Source: Ectocarpus siliculosus (lineage: Eukaryota; Sar; Phaeophyceae; Ectocarpales; Ectocarpaceae). Taken from it: a DNA stretch of 59,383 bases. The stretch is taken from positions 418,820 to 478,202 of the forward strand of contig FN649753.1 of assembly GCA_000310025.1 (NCBI GenBank), in the 5' to 3' direction. Every line of letters starts with the position of its first letter. Position 1 is the stretch's first letter. Both the position numbers and the translations under genes were made by a program. Below are positions 45,765 to 57,493 of the stretch, piece after piece. The notes under the pieces were generated by a model that saw only the letters and a list, made by a program, of their open reading frames with translations, was not told the origin of the DNA and did no database searches.

Positions 45765-47305
45765 TTACACGGAGGAGGCGGCGCTAGACTCTTGCTCGCC
45801 GGCAACCCCACAGACGTACACGCTCGACATGCCGACGCCGTGGGAGCAGGTCATCATCACGTTGTCGACCGAGACCAGCTGGGCATCGCCAACCATGCCA
45901 GCGGTCGGGCACAGCGACCCATGGCCGGCGGCGACGCGCACGAGCTCCTCGCAGCTCTCGGCCTCCGCTCCCGGAGTGCACCTCGCCCGCGTCCCCGCGG
46001 TGAGGCATCCGTGAAAGACAGGGGCTGCGGCTGCCGTCGCCGAAGACGCCTCCCTATCGCCCGTAGCGCCCTGGATCAGCACCGACAGCCTTGCGATTCG
46101 CAGCCACGAGTAGGCGTCCTGCTCGGCCTGCATCGCGGCCATCACCCCGATCGCGCGGATGTCGCACAGATCGCCCGGGCGCACGCCACACTCCACCCCC
46201 GCGCTGCCGCCGTCCCCTCTCCGGCGGTCGTCCTGCTCCCCTCTGCCGCTGCGCGCCAAGCTGATCGATTCGTCGGCCTTGACCTCCGTCACGGACAGGC
46301 ACCCGTGGGCGGGCAGGTTCCGCGCGACCCCCGCCGGCGTACCCCCCGCTTGTCCGAGAGCCGCCGCCCCCTCGCGGGCACCCGCCCGCTGGAGAACGCC
46401 GACGCCCAGCGCGCTCTGTATGGCGAGCTTCTCGAAGCGGGTGGAGGCGGAGACGACCTGCTTGCACCACTCGGCGGCGCTGATGACCCCGCAAGGCCAG
46501 CGGGGACGCTGCCAGAGAGAGTCGCCGGCGCCCGCCCCGCAGCCGCCCGCGAATCCGCCGTCCAGCGTCGGGACCCCCGTTGCCGCCTCCGTCTGCTTCG
46601 ACTCCACGGGCACCACCTCGGCGATATCGCCGCCCCACACGCTCGCCACACGGAACTGCGAGCCCCGGAGCGCAATGTCGTTCCCGGCGTGGACGAGATG
46701 GAGCGACGCCTCGCTGTCCGGGAGGCAGGTCAGTATCGCCCCCACCGCCTCCGCGGCCACCGTCACGCGCTTTCTCGAGTCGGGGTCCCGGACGGAGGCG
46801 TACGCGGGGTAGCCCGCCGCCGCCACGGTGGACACGAGAGGGCATCGGCTACTGCTACTGCTGCTGCCGGCTCCGCTCTCTCTTCTTCCCGCGTCGCCGA
46901 GGATCCCGTTGAGGCGGTGCAGGGTCGACGTGCACGGGTCGCTCGGCTCTGATTCTACGGCACCCCCCTCGCCGCCGCTGAAGGCCAGGCACATCGTCCT
47001 GTGGTAACCACGCGGACCACTACTACCGCCGGCTTCGACGGCTTGGCTGACTTTTTCGCCGCCGCCGTAGCGGCTTGCGCTCCTCTCGAGGGACTCGCCG
47101 ACGTAGGCACCGATCTCGTCTTCCTGGAGGAGCCGGTCCCCGTGCAGACCGAGCTCGCGCGCCGGGTTCAACACGAAGGGGCGGGCGTCCAGGCCCGGGT
47201 TGTGGAAGAGGGCGAGCGTGGCGGTGACGGCGGCGGCCGGCTCCTCGTTTCGTGCGCCCTGATTTTGGTTTTTTTGCGACACGGTTGTTGCCCGGGCTGG
47301 GGATG
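45765..47305 (-). CDS. Unrecognised Ala/Gly-rich protein (3' exon)
   Basis: A long open frame of 513 codons ending at 45765, with no domain I recognise. The frame extends a little further right but has no ATG there. A poly-pyrimidine tract and CACTAG|CA at 47306 mark a good acceptor (one base needed from the previous exon), so the start lies in an unidentified upstream exon. Segments that look conserved rather than low-complexity include AILTCLPDSEASLHLVHAGNDIA in two parts, RWPCGVISAAEWCKQVV, AYSWLRIARLSVLIQ and the end DNVMMTCSHGVGMSSVYVCG. Cys residues are frequent near the C-terminus. GC content and codon use match the confirmed exons. Opposite-strand frames (45792-46952 plus) are shadows. 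Confidence 0.6.
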
Positions 47306-48886
47306 CTAGTGAGGCGAGAAGGGGGGGGGGGGGGGAGGAGTGGTGGAACGTGAGTGGCGGTGATAATTTTTTTTTTGACTTGCTGGGAGGGGCACACCGC
47401 AAATGCTGTGCTTCACGCAGAGCTGTCACCTTCGAGATCTCCGAGCGTACTACTTTGTTTGGACACGTCTTCAATCATGTCTTGGATTGGGTGTACACCA
47501 CGCCTATCTAGTGCATCATCGGACACTCTCACACGGCACATCAGCAACAACGTGACCTGCTGCTGTTGTGGGCTCCAGTTGCTTGACAAGAGCCGTGAAG
47601 ACCTTCAAACTTTCTTTCCGGCTTGGCCATCTGTATATCTCGTAGTACATGTGTGTGCTGACACGGGCCTTTCGAGAGGTAAATATCGACCCATAACTTT
47701 TCTGTTGAGAGAACCGCGGACTGCCAAGCCAAAGAGGATCTAAAGCTTCTCCTACGGCAACGTCTAGAGCGTAGATTCTCGGATTGTGGCTCAGGTCTAT
47801 CTTTGCGGATACTGCAAGAGTTTTTCCGTCTGTTCCGATGAGTATGTCGACCGGTTGACGGGAAAACAGTGTCACTGCTCACACTTCTTTTTGCTGTCAT
47901 TGGAAATACGACAAACATAAAAAAGAAAGAGTCTGCCTGAGAGACATGTCTAGCGTACTCATTATGGAACGCGGGCATAAACAGAGGGAGGAGCGTGTTT
48001 GAGATGAACCAGAGAAAATACTTCTTGTGTGTTTTAACAGAACCAAGACGTCCGTACGAAGAACACTTATTCTCCCTTGCAACACCAAAAATTCTGAAAT
48101 CTGCTTTGCTACTTCAAAGGGCAGTCTCTTTCGTTCAAACACACCAACCGTCTTCCGATATTCTCCATCCAATGCTGCACAAAATCAGAGCGTTTTGAAT
48201 GTGCGTTCAGCGTATTGTAGTCCTCGGAACTAGCTCATTTTTTCTCCTCGTGCCAACAACGATGTATTTCCTGCTTCTTGCATTTCCCCGGTTCCCAAAC
48301 ACACCGAAGAGCTCACTGCGGAGGGGGGCTCTTGCAATGAGTACGCCCCGTGCATGCCAGATTGGTGAACGTCTCTCCCAAGGCATACACCTAACAGCAC
48401 ACATACACATGCTACATACATTGGGACTTTGCGGGGAACCTACAGCAGCTAGGGATCCACAACAACGACCGACGTCTCTCTCGACTGATTTACAATGTGT
48501 GAGGTATCGGCGGCAGAGCTACTGGTGACCTTAGATACACCGAAGAAAAATGTTAGGGTGGCGGGGGGGGGGAGAACGTGACAAACAGAGGTAGAAAAGC
48601 TGCCACGAGCAGTGGCGAACGAAGGGGCCTGGTTTGATGTGTACAAATCAACTAAATACTTAATACTGACTCTGGGGGTGTTTGTCAATGAACCATGGGT
48701 TGCATCTATTTCGCTCGTCTCGAGCGAACAACCTGCAATCTCTTGTGTGTTTTTAATACTGCTGTATGTACACTGCTGTAGCATAGACTAGATGTATAAA
48801 TGCCAGACTAAAAGGAATGTGCCACGAGACTTGTTGTTGCCGACATCGTTCTCTTCTCAAAGCATTTCTTGTGGTTTGCTGCCATC
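47306..48886. other. Gene-free stretch
   Basis: Contains a G-run (47323-47336) and AT-richer sequence. The 5' exon of the gene ending at 45765 should be here or further right, but I cannot identify it. Two TACTGCTGTA-type motifs lie at 48757-48780. Confidence 0.5.
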
Positions 48887-49336
48887 TCAAGACTGATAAT
48901 CCACATCATACGAAACCTCACCGATTACGTCGTCGACGAAAGGAAGACTGTCATGGAGCCTGGCCAGGGCGATCTCAATCTCTCCGGCATCATCCTGCAG
49001 AACATGGCGCATCGGATCCTGGAGTGAAGCCTCGTCCTCCCTCGAAAAGTACACAATGGCCATTGCGCACCGCTGCTGCTGCTGCTGTTCCATGGAGTCT
49101 CCTACCTCGGCAATCACAATCCTCGCAAGGTCTCTGAACGTAGCGTCGACGCTTGAGCTCGACGATGTGAACGTAGCGAAGGGGGGAGCCGGCTTTCCGA
49201 TCTTTTCGAGCCCAACAGGTCTGTACTGCGGATCAGATGCGGAGATCATGCACGGCGGTTGTGGTACGACGAAGGCATGTGCGCCCAGGAGCATAGACAG
49301 CGTGCACCTTACGAGCATGACCCTGGTTGCGCTCAT
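48887..49336 (-). CDS. Small putative plastid-targeted protein
   Basis: Complete frame of 149 residues with an ATG at 49336. The N-terminus is signal-peptide-like (MLVRCTLSMLLGAHAF), with Ala-His-Ala before Phe22, matching the A-x-A-F motif that marks plastid import in stramenopiles. The mature part has no domain I recognise. It contains a Ser run, FRDLARIVIAEVGDSM, a short Gln run, and an acidic C-terminal half (DDAGEIEIALARLHDSLPF) ending in SYDVDYQS. No intron is needed. Location is inferred from the presequence only; function unknown. Confidence 0.5.
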   Translation of the reverse strand: MSATRVMLVRCTLSMLLGAHAFVVPQPPCMISASDPQYRPVGLEKIGKPAPPFATFTSSSSSVDATFRDLARIVIAEVGDSMEQQQQQRCAMAIVYFSREDEASLQDPMRHVLQDDAGEIEIALARLHDSLPFVDDVIGEVSYDVDYQS

Positions 49337-51925
49337 GGTGACAACCCAAGTGAAGGGCTCGTAAGTTCAAACTGCCACGGCGGGCGCTGCTCCACCAAGC
49401 CCACCATATGGCATGGCACGCGCGGGCCCGCCTGGATGTTCGGCGGAGGCACGTGATCTTCACGACGCGGCCCAACCTCGGCCAATCACATGCTCGCACA
49501 ATGCGGCGCATATTTGCTTCTTGCTCACGGTACTCGGCTGGGCACACGCGCTTGCACTGAAATCTGTTTCGAGCCACACCCCAGTTCATTCCCCCGCTCA
49601 AGGCCCAGCTCACTCTACAGCCCCCGCCCCAGACACAGTCCTTCGTAAACCCCTGGATATTTTCACAGACAGTTCCGCGCCGTTTTCCATCCACCTCAAC
49701 GACAACAACAATGATGCTGTCTTCGCTCCTGAGCTGCGGCGTCTCCGTTTCCCTTCTTGCCGCATGCAATGGCTTCGTGACGACAGCAGGCGTGCTCCCC
49801 ACTAGGACCAGGGCGCAGGCATCACAGGTGTGTTCATGAGCACGCTGAATCTGGCGCTTCGGGTGTGGTCTATAGGCAACTAAACGTCTTGGTGCCAAGC
49901 TTGCCGTGGGGGGTCTTGCATGACGGAAGGAGTAGTCAATCCGCAGATATAGGCATACAAAAGCCTTCTTCGTAGGCACGTGCCCTAAAGATGGTAGTGT
50001 CGCGTTATGTTGCAATCCCAATGACTGGGACTAACATGACTCCAGCTCCTCCTCTGACGGCTTGTGAGGGTGGGTTTGCCCTGTTCATGTTTCTCACTGG
50101 GTACGCACGTACGCCGCCAACACATCGAAAAACCGAAGAAGTTGGGGCCCGGAAAAAACGCGACGTCCCCTCTCCGTCCTACTCTCTATTTGTGGACAGA
50201 CAGTGTAACTTTCGTCTTATTTTTTGGGCGGAGAAAAACCTGTTGTTTTCTCTCGCTCCTATCATGCATGCGTATGCATATGCATACACGAAATCCTACC
50301 AGCTGATTTATACCGACTGCTACTCTGCTGTGCATGTGGCTTCCTGGGAGTGCGCACGTCATCAGTGTATATACCCCCACAAAACCGCGCCCGCCCGTGT
50401 AAAAAAAAAAAAAAGACTACTGCACAACGCCGAAGAGATGTGTGTCTGTTTGTTTACTTCAATTGTTTCGTACAAGTATTTTGCAGTCTATGTCAAGCGT
50501 GACCCGTGCTTTCGTCGGTTGGTTCCACTTGAGGGACCTTCCCGGTTGGATAGTGACTCACAGGCAGCAACCGCGGGTGACTGCAAAACACACAAAAGCT
50601 CTTGTTTTGTCGAGTTTTGAAGGTTTGTTCCAGAACGATGTCACGTGGCGCCTGCTTGCGGGTGCGCGGCGGCTCACGTGAAAACGTTCCGTCTCTTTTA
50701 TATGGAACTCTTTCATGTAGAAAGTATAAAACGATCAACAACGAAGAACTACACGTTCAAGATATAACCGCAGCAGTCAGTCGAAGTGGATGGATTGAAG
50801 TGTTGACCGTGGGTGGGACAATAACCGGCTGGGCACTGGGCTTGTTTTGAGTTCTGTTTTATGCCGTACTGAATTTTTTACGGTGATCCCAGCTGGTGCT
50901 GGGCACAAAATGGGAAAACGTCGTTTGCGAACCTCTCCCCGCCCGAACACGAAGCAGCGCACCACTTCGCGAACACGGTCAACAACCAGTCCAAACCTCA
51001 GCTAGCGCGAATTCCTCGTGGTATACCGCAACCCCCGTTTTGCAGCCTTGTGATCGCACCCCCCCCCCCCCCCCAATCACAAAGTATCACGGCTGTTCAC
51101 GCCGAGACCAATTAGGACACCCGGGTCGTTTTCGTGCCGGTCTCGTCACGTTTAACGTCGGCCGGCGGCATTCTCTGTGTATCGCCTTATGCTGTACTTC
51201 CTCACTGTACATTCGAAGGATTTTCCAAGGCATATCCATTTGTGGTAGTGTTGTTGCAGCCTTCGACGATTTTTTTTTATCCCCTTCCCATCGTTATCAA
51301 ACGAAGCAGAACCATCCCGCAAGAACAAGAAAATTACGTGCGAGTTTTGCTGCCTGGGCACAACAAGTGGCATGCGGTACTGCACACCATCAAGTCTTGT
51401 TGATGCCCGTGGACTGCGTACATGGTAGACTTGCTTCACGGTGCGGCTGGTGGCCTGGACATAGGTTGTCGTTGAAAGACTGGTGTAAAATCCCCTGCAG
51501 AGTTCCAAGCACTCTCAGCCGGACTGCAACCCACGACACTGCCGATCAATCGATGCTGCACTTTCGTGTCCGTGCGGTGGCCGCCGTCTCTAGATATAGT
51601 TTTTCTCGAGGCTCGGCCGCCTTTAAGGGGGTGCCTGTTCTTACGACGAGCTGCTGCTTGCCCCAGACGGACGGTTGCTTGCCGAATATGTTATGATAGG
51701 TTCTTGTTCCTGTGCACCAGGCCTATCACCTTCCTCACAAGCGTACACAACTAAAGGTTCTCGCGCGCCAGCTTCCTTGATGCGATGCGAGCCGTCGGCT
51801 ATTTTCTTCAGCAGTGTGTCGTGTTTCCTTCACAAAAGCGGGTTTGGATTGTCGCCTGTTTTCTTCAGCATGTGCCACGCGAAGCTGATCGATCCCCCCC
51901 CGCCCCTCCCCCCCCTTGACCCCAG
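49337..51925. other. Gene-free stretch
   Basis: No exon is firmly recognised. The 5' exon(s) of the Rieske-like gene must lie here or further left: a strong poly-C acceptor precedes 51926. A frame ending near 51696 contains MLHFRVRAVAAVSRYSFS, weakly presequence-like, but its splicing does not fit clearly. Confidence 0.5.
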
Positions 51926-52393
51926 GGGCTGTCCATGGCAGCATCCGGCGAGCAGTGGGTCCCGATCCTCCCGATCGATGAGGCGCCGACCCCCGGCACC
52001 GCCAAGTCGGTCTATGTCGCCGACCTCGACCTTTGCGTCGCCGCGGACGAGAGGGGTCTACTGTACGTGCTGGGCAACAAGTGCCCGCCGGCCAACCAAC
52101 CCTTGTCGTTCAGCCTCGTCTCGAACAACATCATCAAGGACCCTGTGCTGGGCACCAAGATCGACATCGAGACCGGCGATGTGATCGAGTGGTGCCCTAA
52201 CCTTCTGGGCAAGCTACTCAGCCCGATCCTCGGCGCGCAGCCCGAGAACGCGGGCGTGCAGACGTTCGTGGTTCGCCAGAAGGGAGGCAACCTGGAGGCC
52301 AAGGTCAACGTCAACGCTAAGGCGGAGTTCGAGAAGTCGTACTGGACGGGCATCTTGGACGCTCAGGGGAAGGCAGACGGGGGCTACTACTAA
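51926..52393 (+). CDS. Rieske-fold protein lacking cluster ligands (3' exon)
   Basis: The exon opens after a long poly-C tract and CCCAG (acceptor at 51925) and ends at a TAA after 156 codons. An in-frame ATG lies at 51935. The sequence has the Rieske ferredoxin layout: an opening WVPIL strand, LCVAADERGLLYVLGNKCPP (box I region, C50 counted from that ATG), then DPVLGTKIDIETG, which aligns with the usual CPxHGxxFDxxTG box II. The box I His is Pro, the box II Cys is Asp69 and the box II His is Leu72, so at most one of four Fe-S ligands remains. The C-terminus (NVNAKAEFEKSYWTGILDAQGKADGGYY) is highly polar and seems specific. A presequence exon upstream is expected; its absence prevents a location call. 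I recall similar proteins in stramenopile plastids, unverified. Confidence 0.75.
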   Translation, partial: GLSMAASGEQWVPILPIDEAPTPGTAKSVYVADLDLCVAADERGLLYVLGNKCPPANQPLSFSLVSNNIIKDPVLGTKIDIETGDVIEWCPNLLGKLLSPILGAQPENAGVQTFVVRQKGGNLEAKVNVNAKAEFEKSYWTGILDAQGKADGGYY

Positions 52394-54144
52394 CTGCTTT
52401 CTTTTTTTTGTGATGGGTGGTCGTCGTCGTCCCAAGCGAAGCCTGACTGTGTTCGCGTTGTATGGATTGTTGTTGCTCCTGTTGATGTTGGGAGCGCGTG
52501 GTGGCTGGCGCCCGAGAGTTGTAGATATTATTTTGTTGGGCTTTGTAGTAGATTAAGAGTTTTCGAGGTCTTGCTGTGGCCGTAGATTGAGGCGGGGGGC
52601 CCCAAACAATCAGTGCGTTTGGTGCTTTTCTGAGTTCCAGAAGAACCAATATTTATTTACTCTAGAGCGAAGAAGGAACTGGGGTGGATTGGGGAGGATG
52701 CCGTTGAAGAAATGTTGCAACAATTGTAAGACGGAGCGTGTGGCGTATGTACGTACCCAGAGGCAGCACACCAGCAGCTTGTTCCTGTGAATGAGGGGAG
52801 TTGGTTGGAATCTTCCCACGGGTGTTGGGTGCCGTTGGTTACATCCGTTTCTTGTTGCAAACATTGCCTTGGAGGTCCTGTCATTTGGCGCTGCTCCTGC
52901 ACCCGTTGTCATGGATGTTCGTCTAGAAATAAACTTGTTTACACAGCTCTTCCTGTCAGATGTGTCCGCCCATCATGACCTCTTTGGCCTTGCCAAATCT
53001 ACAAGCGTTCTACAGACTGCAGCTGCGTTCGACATGTACTGAGTCTTGTCCTTTAGGACGGCATCGATTCACCTTCTGCGCGGCTCGAAAGTCGGAGCTT
53101 TCGCAACATAGATGTAGCTTCTTGTCACACAAACACCGCCGCTGAGACCGTGAGAGCTTTTGCGATGCCGAGCATGGCATGGTTGTGAGTTGCGCTTTTC
53201 TTCGTTGCGCGGACGTTTTGTGCTAGAGTTTTCTCCATCGCCGATAAAAAGCGGAAGGACCGCACCGAGAACGGCGTCCGAGGAGAACATGAAAGAAACA
53301 CCGCGACTTGGTTGCCCGCGATTCACGGCAGACCGCCGGTCGGTTTGTTTTGACGTATGCTATGCACAGTCGAAATTTTAATCGAGAAAACAAGATTTGC
53401 CCCGAATGGCCAAAACAGGCCGCCCAAAGATCGTTGCGTTCGCCAAATCCATGACGACGAACATTCATCCGCGCTTCTTGCTCAAAATGAGAAAGGCTTG
53501 TTGGAGCACGCTAAAGGATTTTTTGTCCGATAAAGATGGGCCTAAAAGATGCGTAAACTGACAGAGAGGACATAATATGTTGTTGTTGATGTTGTCTTCA
53601 CATAAATTCAACAGCGTTCGGTCCGATCTCTCTACCCAGTACCTTCATCTGTTGTCCGTCTATTTAGTCTATGTACTCCACGACGCGGTCGATCCCCGTG
53701 GCCACCGGCTAACCAAAAAAGGTACTAGGTCCGCAAATCAACGACAGATAGATACGCTCTAGAATCCTCCGCTCGCCTCTACACGCAATGCGAGGCAAAC
53801 ATAGACTGACGGGAAGTCAACTTCACGGGCCAAGACGGTAGTAGTAGGCATTCCCTGGTTCCATGTTTTTTTATACTCCAATAACAAAAGAGAGAGACGG
53901 CCATCATCATCTGGAAAGAAAAGAAAAAAAAAGAAGAAGAAAAAGAACAAGAGATAAAGAAACAGAGGAAGAAATGAGCCAGCAAGACGCACGCACGCCC
54001 AAACCACTATTATTATTGTACAGCAGCAGCAGTGGCGACAAACAAAAGACACTACACTAAACTAAAAAACTAAACAAACAAAGAGGGCCACCCGAGACAA
54101 CAAAGGCACGTCATCGCTTTTGGGGGGTTGGTGCAATGGTGCAG
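52394..54144. other. Intergenic stretch
   Basis: Begins with the presumed 3' untranslated region of the Rieske-like gene, rich in TTGTTG. No coding exon is recognised further on. A purine-rich AAAAGAAGAAG tract lies near 53920-53970. Confidence 0.55.
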
Positions 54145-54785
54145 TGATGAGGGGGGTGGGGGGTGGGGGGGTGTACTCATATAGTCGTGCATGCCGTAGT
54201 CGTTAGACCATTGACCTCGCATCCCTACAAAGCCGGGACGGAGCACGCCGGGTTCTCACCGGACCAGGCTCTCACATCACCAAGCGCGAAGCGCCGTGAG
54301 GTATTCGGCGAGTCGCATGAAGGGTGCGCTGCATCCTGCTAAGCGTGTTCGGCATCTTGTACTTACTACTTCCTTGCGTACGGATGACAGCTGCGTATGA
54401 CTCAATTGATTTTCTGGTGCTTTCACTCCCAATAAGCGCTGTGTAACTGCCTCGAGGGTGCTTGATCAATTTAACACAACGTGCGATTATCCCCTTTGCG
54501 CGGAGTAAGGGTTCTCGACCCCGCACAACATATATATTCTACTCGACCCCCATTCATGGTTATCGCAAAAAACAAAACAAGGGCAAAAAAAAAAGCGGTT
54601 ACCTGGTTGAGAGCTCACGAAGTGATCGGCTTATTTTACAACTTCGCTGCCAAGCGACGAAAACCCAACCCCGATGGCAAACACCGGGGGGACGGCTTGT
54701 TTTACAACGTCGTTGCCAATCCACGAAAACCCAACCCCAATGGCAAACATCGCCTCCGGGGGGGCAGTGATGGGGGGGATGGGGG
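54145..54785 (+). mobile_element. Family A dispersed repeat, full copy
   Basis: Same order of blocks as the 6110-6740 copy, from the G-run plus TGTACTCATATAGTCGTGC to two minisatellite units and a closing G-rich run (54765-54785). It has small internal deletions, for example near 54430. No coding capacity is seen. Confidence 0.7.
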
Positions 54786-55008
54786 TTAGTCAGTCAAGGG
54801 GTTCCAGCACATGTCGCGCCACTCGGTCCGCCTCTTCTCATTTGCTTTCTTCCCTCCTCGCCGTCTCGTCCGTCTGCTGCCCCCCTCCCGCCCCATTGGT
54901 TGTGGCAATGTCCGTGCTGTTACCGGGCTTGTTGTTTCGCTTGAGCGCTCGTTGCCGGCTGGCCTCCTCTTCGTCCTCGTGTCAGGAGGTCATAAACCTC
55001 TGACCTAC

Positions 55009-55308
55009 CTGCAGTAGTGCCCCCGTAGCCACGGTACCCCCCGTCCAAGTTGTTTGCGGGACTCCGAAGACACATGGCTCGGCGTCCGTAGATAGATCCG
55101 CATACTTTGCCTCGAACATCTTGAGCTCTTCTTCCTTCCGGCACATCTGCCAGTTTGGCTCCGGTTTCCCCCTGCCTGGACTCTCCCCCTCCACCAGCTC
55201 GCCAAGCATCAACCCTTGGTTTCGGGAGTCGCCCGTCTGGTTGCCTTGCCAATGCTCCCGCGAGCAGCAGGCGCCGTTGCCGAACGGGGGCCTCCACCCT
55301 CTGGCACC
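55009..55308 (-). CDS. Orphan exon of an unidentified gene
   Basis: An open frame of 100 codons bounded by an acceptor-like GGGTAG at 55309 and a strong donor (CTGCAG|GTAGGT) at 55009. The translation is not low-complexity: it contains RPPFGNGACCSREHWQGNQ, PNWQMCRKEEELKMFEAKY and EPCVFGVPQTTW. Four Cys residues suggest an extracellular or metal-binding part. No domain is recognised and no partner exon could be joined with confidence. A family A copy lies just downstream and would fall in the next intron. Confidence 0.4.
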
Positions 55309-56510
55309 CTACCCTCTTCAGGGTCCGGGCGTCGGAAAGCTGCCGGTAGGTGCCCTTCATGAAAAAACCGATAACTCGCGGGAGCAGCCGGTGATGTATC
55401 GATCGCAACGGGCTGTAGTAAACGTCCAACAACATTCCTCGTATGGTTCTGTCGACTGCGTGAGTGTGCAACGTGCAACGGCCAGCAGACCAGTGGGCAG
55501 AGATGGTGTCATCACGGGAACATGGAACACGCAGCATGCCAGGCCAAAGATTCGGCGGATCGGATTGGGACTGCTGTTATCGTCCCCGGCCTCCCAATAA
55601 TGCAAGGTTTTCCTGTATTTTTTCTCGCTCGCTCCTGCTCTGTGCAGGTTCATCTGGTTTGAGAAGTGAATGCTGCCACGGAAAGTTGACACCCCTTTGG
55701 TCCAGCTGGCAGGCGGCAGGAGCATCAATCACGGCTAAAGAGCTCCTAAGGCAGGGCCTTCCGCGACAGGTCAGTGCCAGCGTTACAGCCACCAAAGGCA
55801 CCTGTCAAGCATGCAACACAACATGTATGTGGATTACCGTTCGGCAGAGCACACACGCTTACATAGCAGCACACCGTGTCAGACGCATGGCTGCGTTAGG
55901 GGGGCATTTGGACACACGCGTGTCGGGAGAGGCTGCTGTAGACACCCCTTCCGTGTGGAGGAAGCTCTACACAACTCCGTGGTATCTGGGAATGCGTCTA
56001 TTGCTCTCTCCTAAATATGAGAGGAGACAAGATAATCGGGGGGAACGGAAGTTGGGTCGTTGAATTGATATCTTGTGAGAGACAGCTCCGTTCTCATGAA
56101 CGCACGGCCTTACAGCAGTAGCAAGGGCAGCACATCGCAGCAAATGTGGTTGTGACATTTCTAAGCGCTCGCTGAACGCATTTCACTGCACTTCTGCTGA
56201 TATTTCCAGCAGGTTTACCTATTAGCTGTGGATGTGGTCCAATCTGTACCCCATCGTAAAACCCAGTAATTCCGCAGCACGAAATCTGGAAATATCGCGT
56301 GCGGTATCGGTCAGCAGTAGTGCACAGCGTTGCAAGTGTTGTGACACAGCGAAGGCGTAGTAGGTCCTAAGTTGATACAAACGGATCTGAACAAGCGTGG
56401 GAATTGTGATTTGTGTCGCTGACTTCTGACTCATCGCAAAACACCAAACACCTGTAGGCAACATCTGTGTTCGTATCTAGTTTTCAGAAGTTTACAGATT
56501 TAGAAGGACC

Positions 56511-56726
56511 GTAAGAGTCGAAGAGACGGCACCCCCGTGTTAGCGTTTTCTTGTAGCGTATTTCTCCACAACTAGGAGGGTGCGAACACTAACCGATACC
56601 TCTCAGGAAAGCCCTCGACGAGATGTTTCCAAAACTACCCTTTTTGGCAGTGGTACCCTCCTGGTTGTGGAGAAATACGCTATACAAAAACGCTAACACG
56701 GGGGTGCCCATCTCTCCGACTCTTAC
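56511..56726. mobile_element. MITE-like element with long terminal inverted repeats
   Basis: A 216-bp element beginning GTAAGAGTCG and ending CGACTCTTAC. Arms of about 75 bp match closely (CACCCCCGTGTTAGCGTTTT; AGCGTATTTCTCCACAAC; AGGAGGGT). The unpaired centre is about 65 bp. No coding capacity. An exact target-site duplication is not evident. Confidence 0.85.
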
Positions 56727-57493
56727 GATAGTCCACCTTCGGCAGACTACGATAGGCTACCAAGTACCCAGTCTACTTTTGTAGTGGCACAAAGCGGCTA
56801 TGTACGCCACCGGAAATTGGCGCGGTGCGACTGCGCGATATAGCAGACATGTCCGCACACACACCCTCTTGCCGCTGAAATTGTGCTTCTAAATGGTGAG
56901 GATTACTGGAGCCATTGTCGGCTGTACAGCAGTACGAGCAACGCCAACCCTGTCAGTTATTTGTAGCAGCGGTGCAACCACGTGGCGTAATGATCGTGAA
57001 GAGAGCGTGCAAGAAAAATCGCAGCACGCTGCCCCCCCCGCCGAAGTACAACTCCAATGCAGTACTCTACCCCGAAGTTACCCGAAGACCTGGTCCCGTT
57101 AGGTTGATTCCCGGGAAAGTATCCCACTTCTCGTCTGTTTTTCCACTGCTGTTGAAGCCGTTGCCCCACAACAAGGGGATACAAACGAAATCCGGCGACG
57201 CCACTGCTGGGGAGTCTGTGGAGTGTCGAGACTCGACCTCATGCCCTCTTTTTTTGCTCGCGAAAGACAGACTCGGCAAGATGGAGAAAACAAATAAGCT
57301 TCCGTTCCTCACTCCTGTAGAATACGGTAGGGACCAAACATAACCAGCTTCCACCGAAAAAATGGTGGACGTGTCCCGCCCTCCCCTCGAGTTCGAGTTC
57401 GTCGTCCAGAAGATTTTAGACGGGATCTGAAATACCTAAGGCCGCTGGCCGATTGATCGTGCAAGGCCCGAGGGTTGCATCCTCGACGTCCTC

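Noticed and set aside
45792-46952. Plus-strand frame of 386 codons
   Set aside because: Arg/Ala/Gly-rich shadow of the minus-strand frame. The minus frame is longer, keeps non-repetitive segments and has an acceptor.
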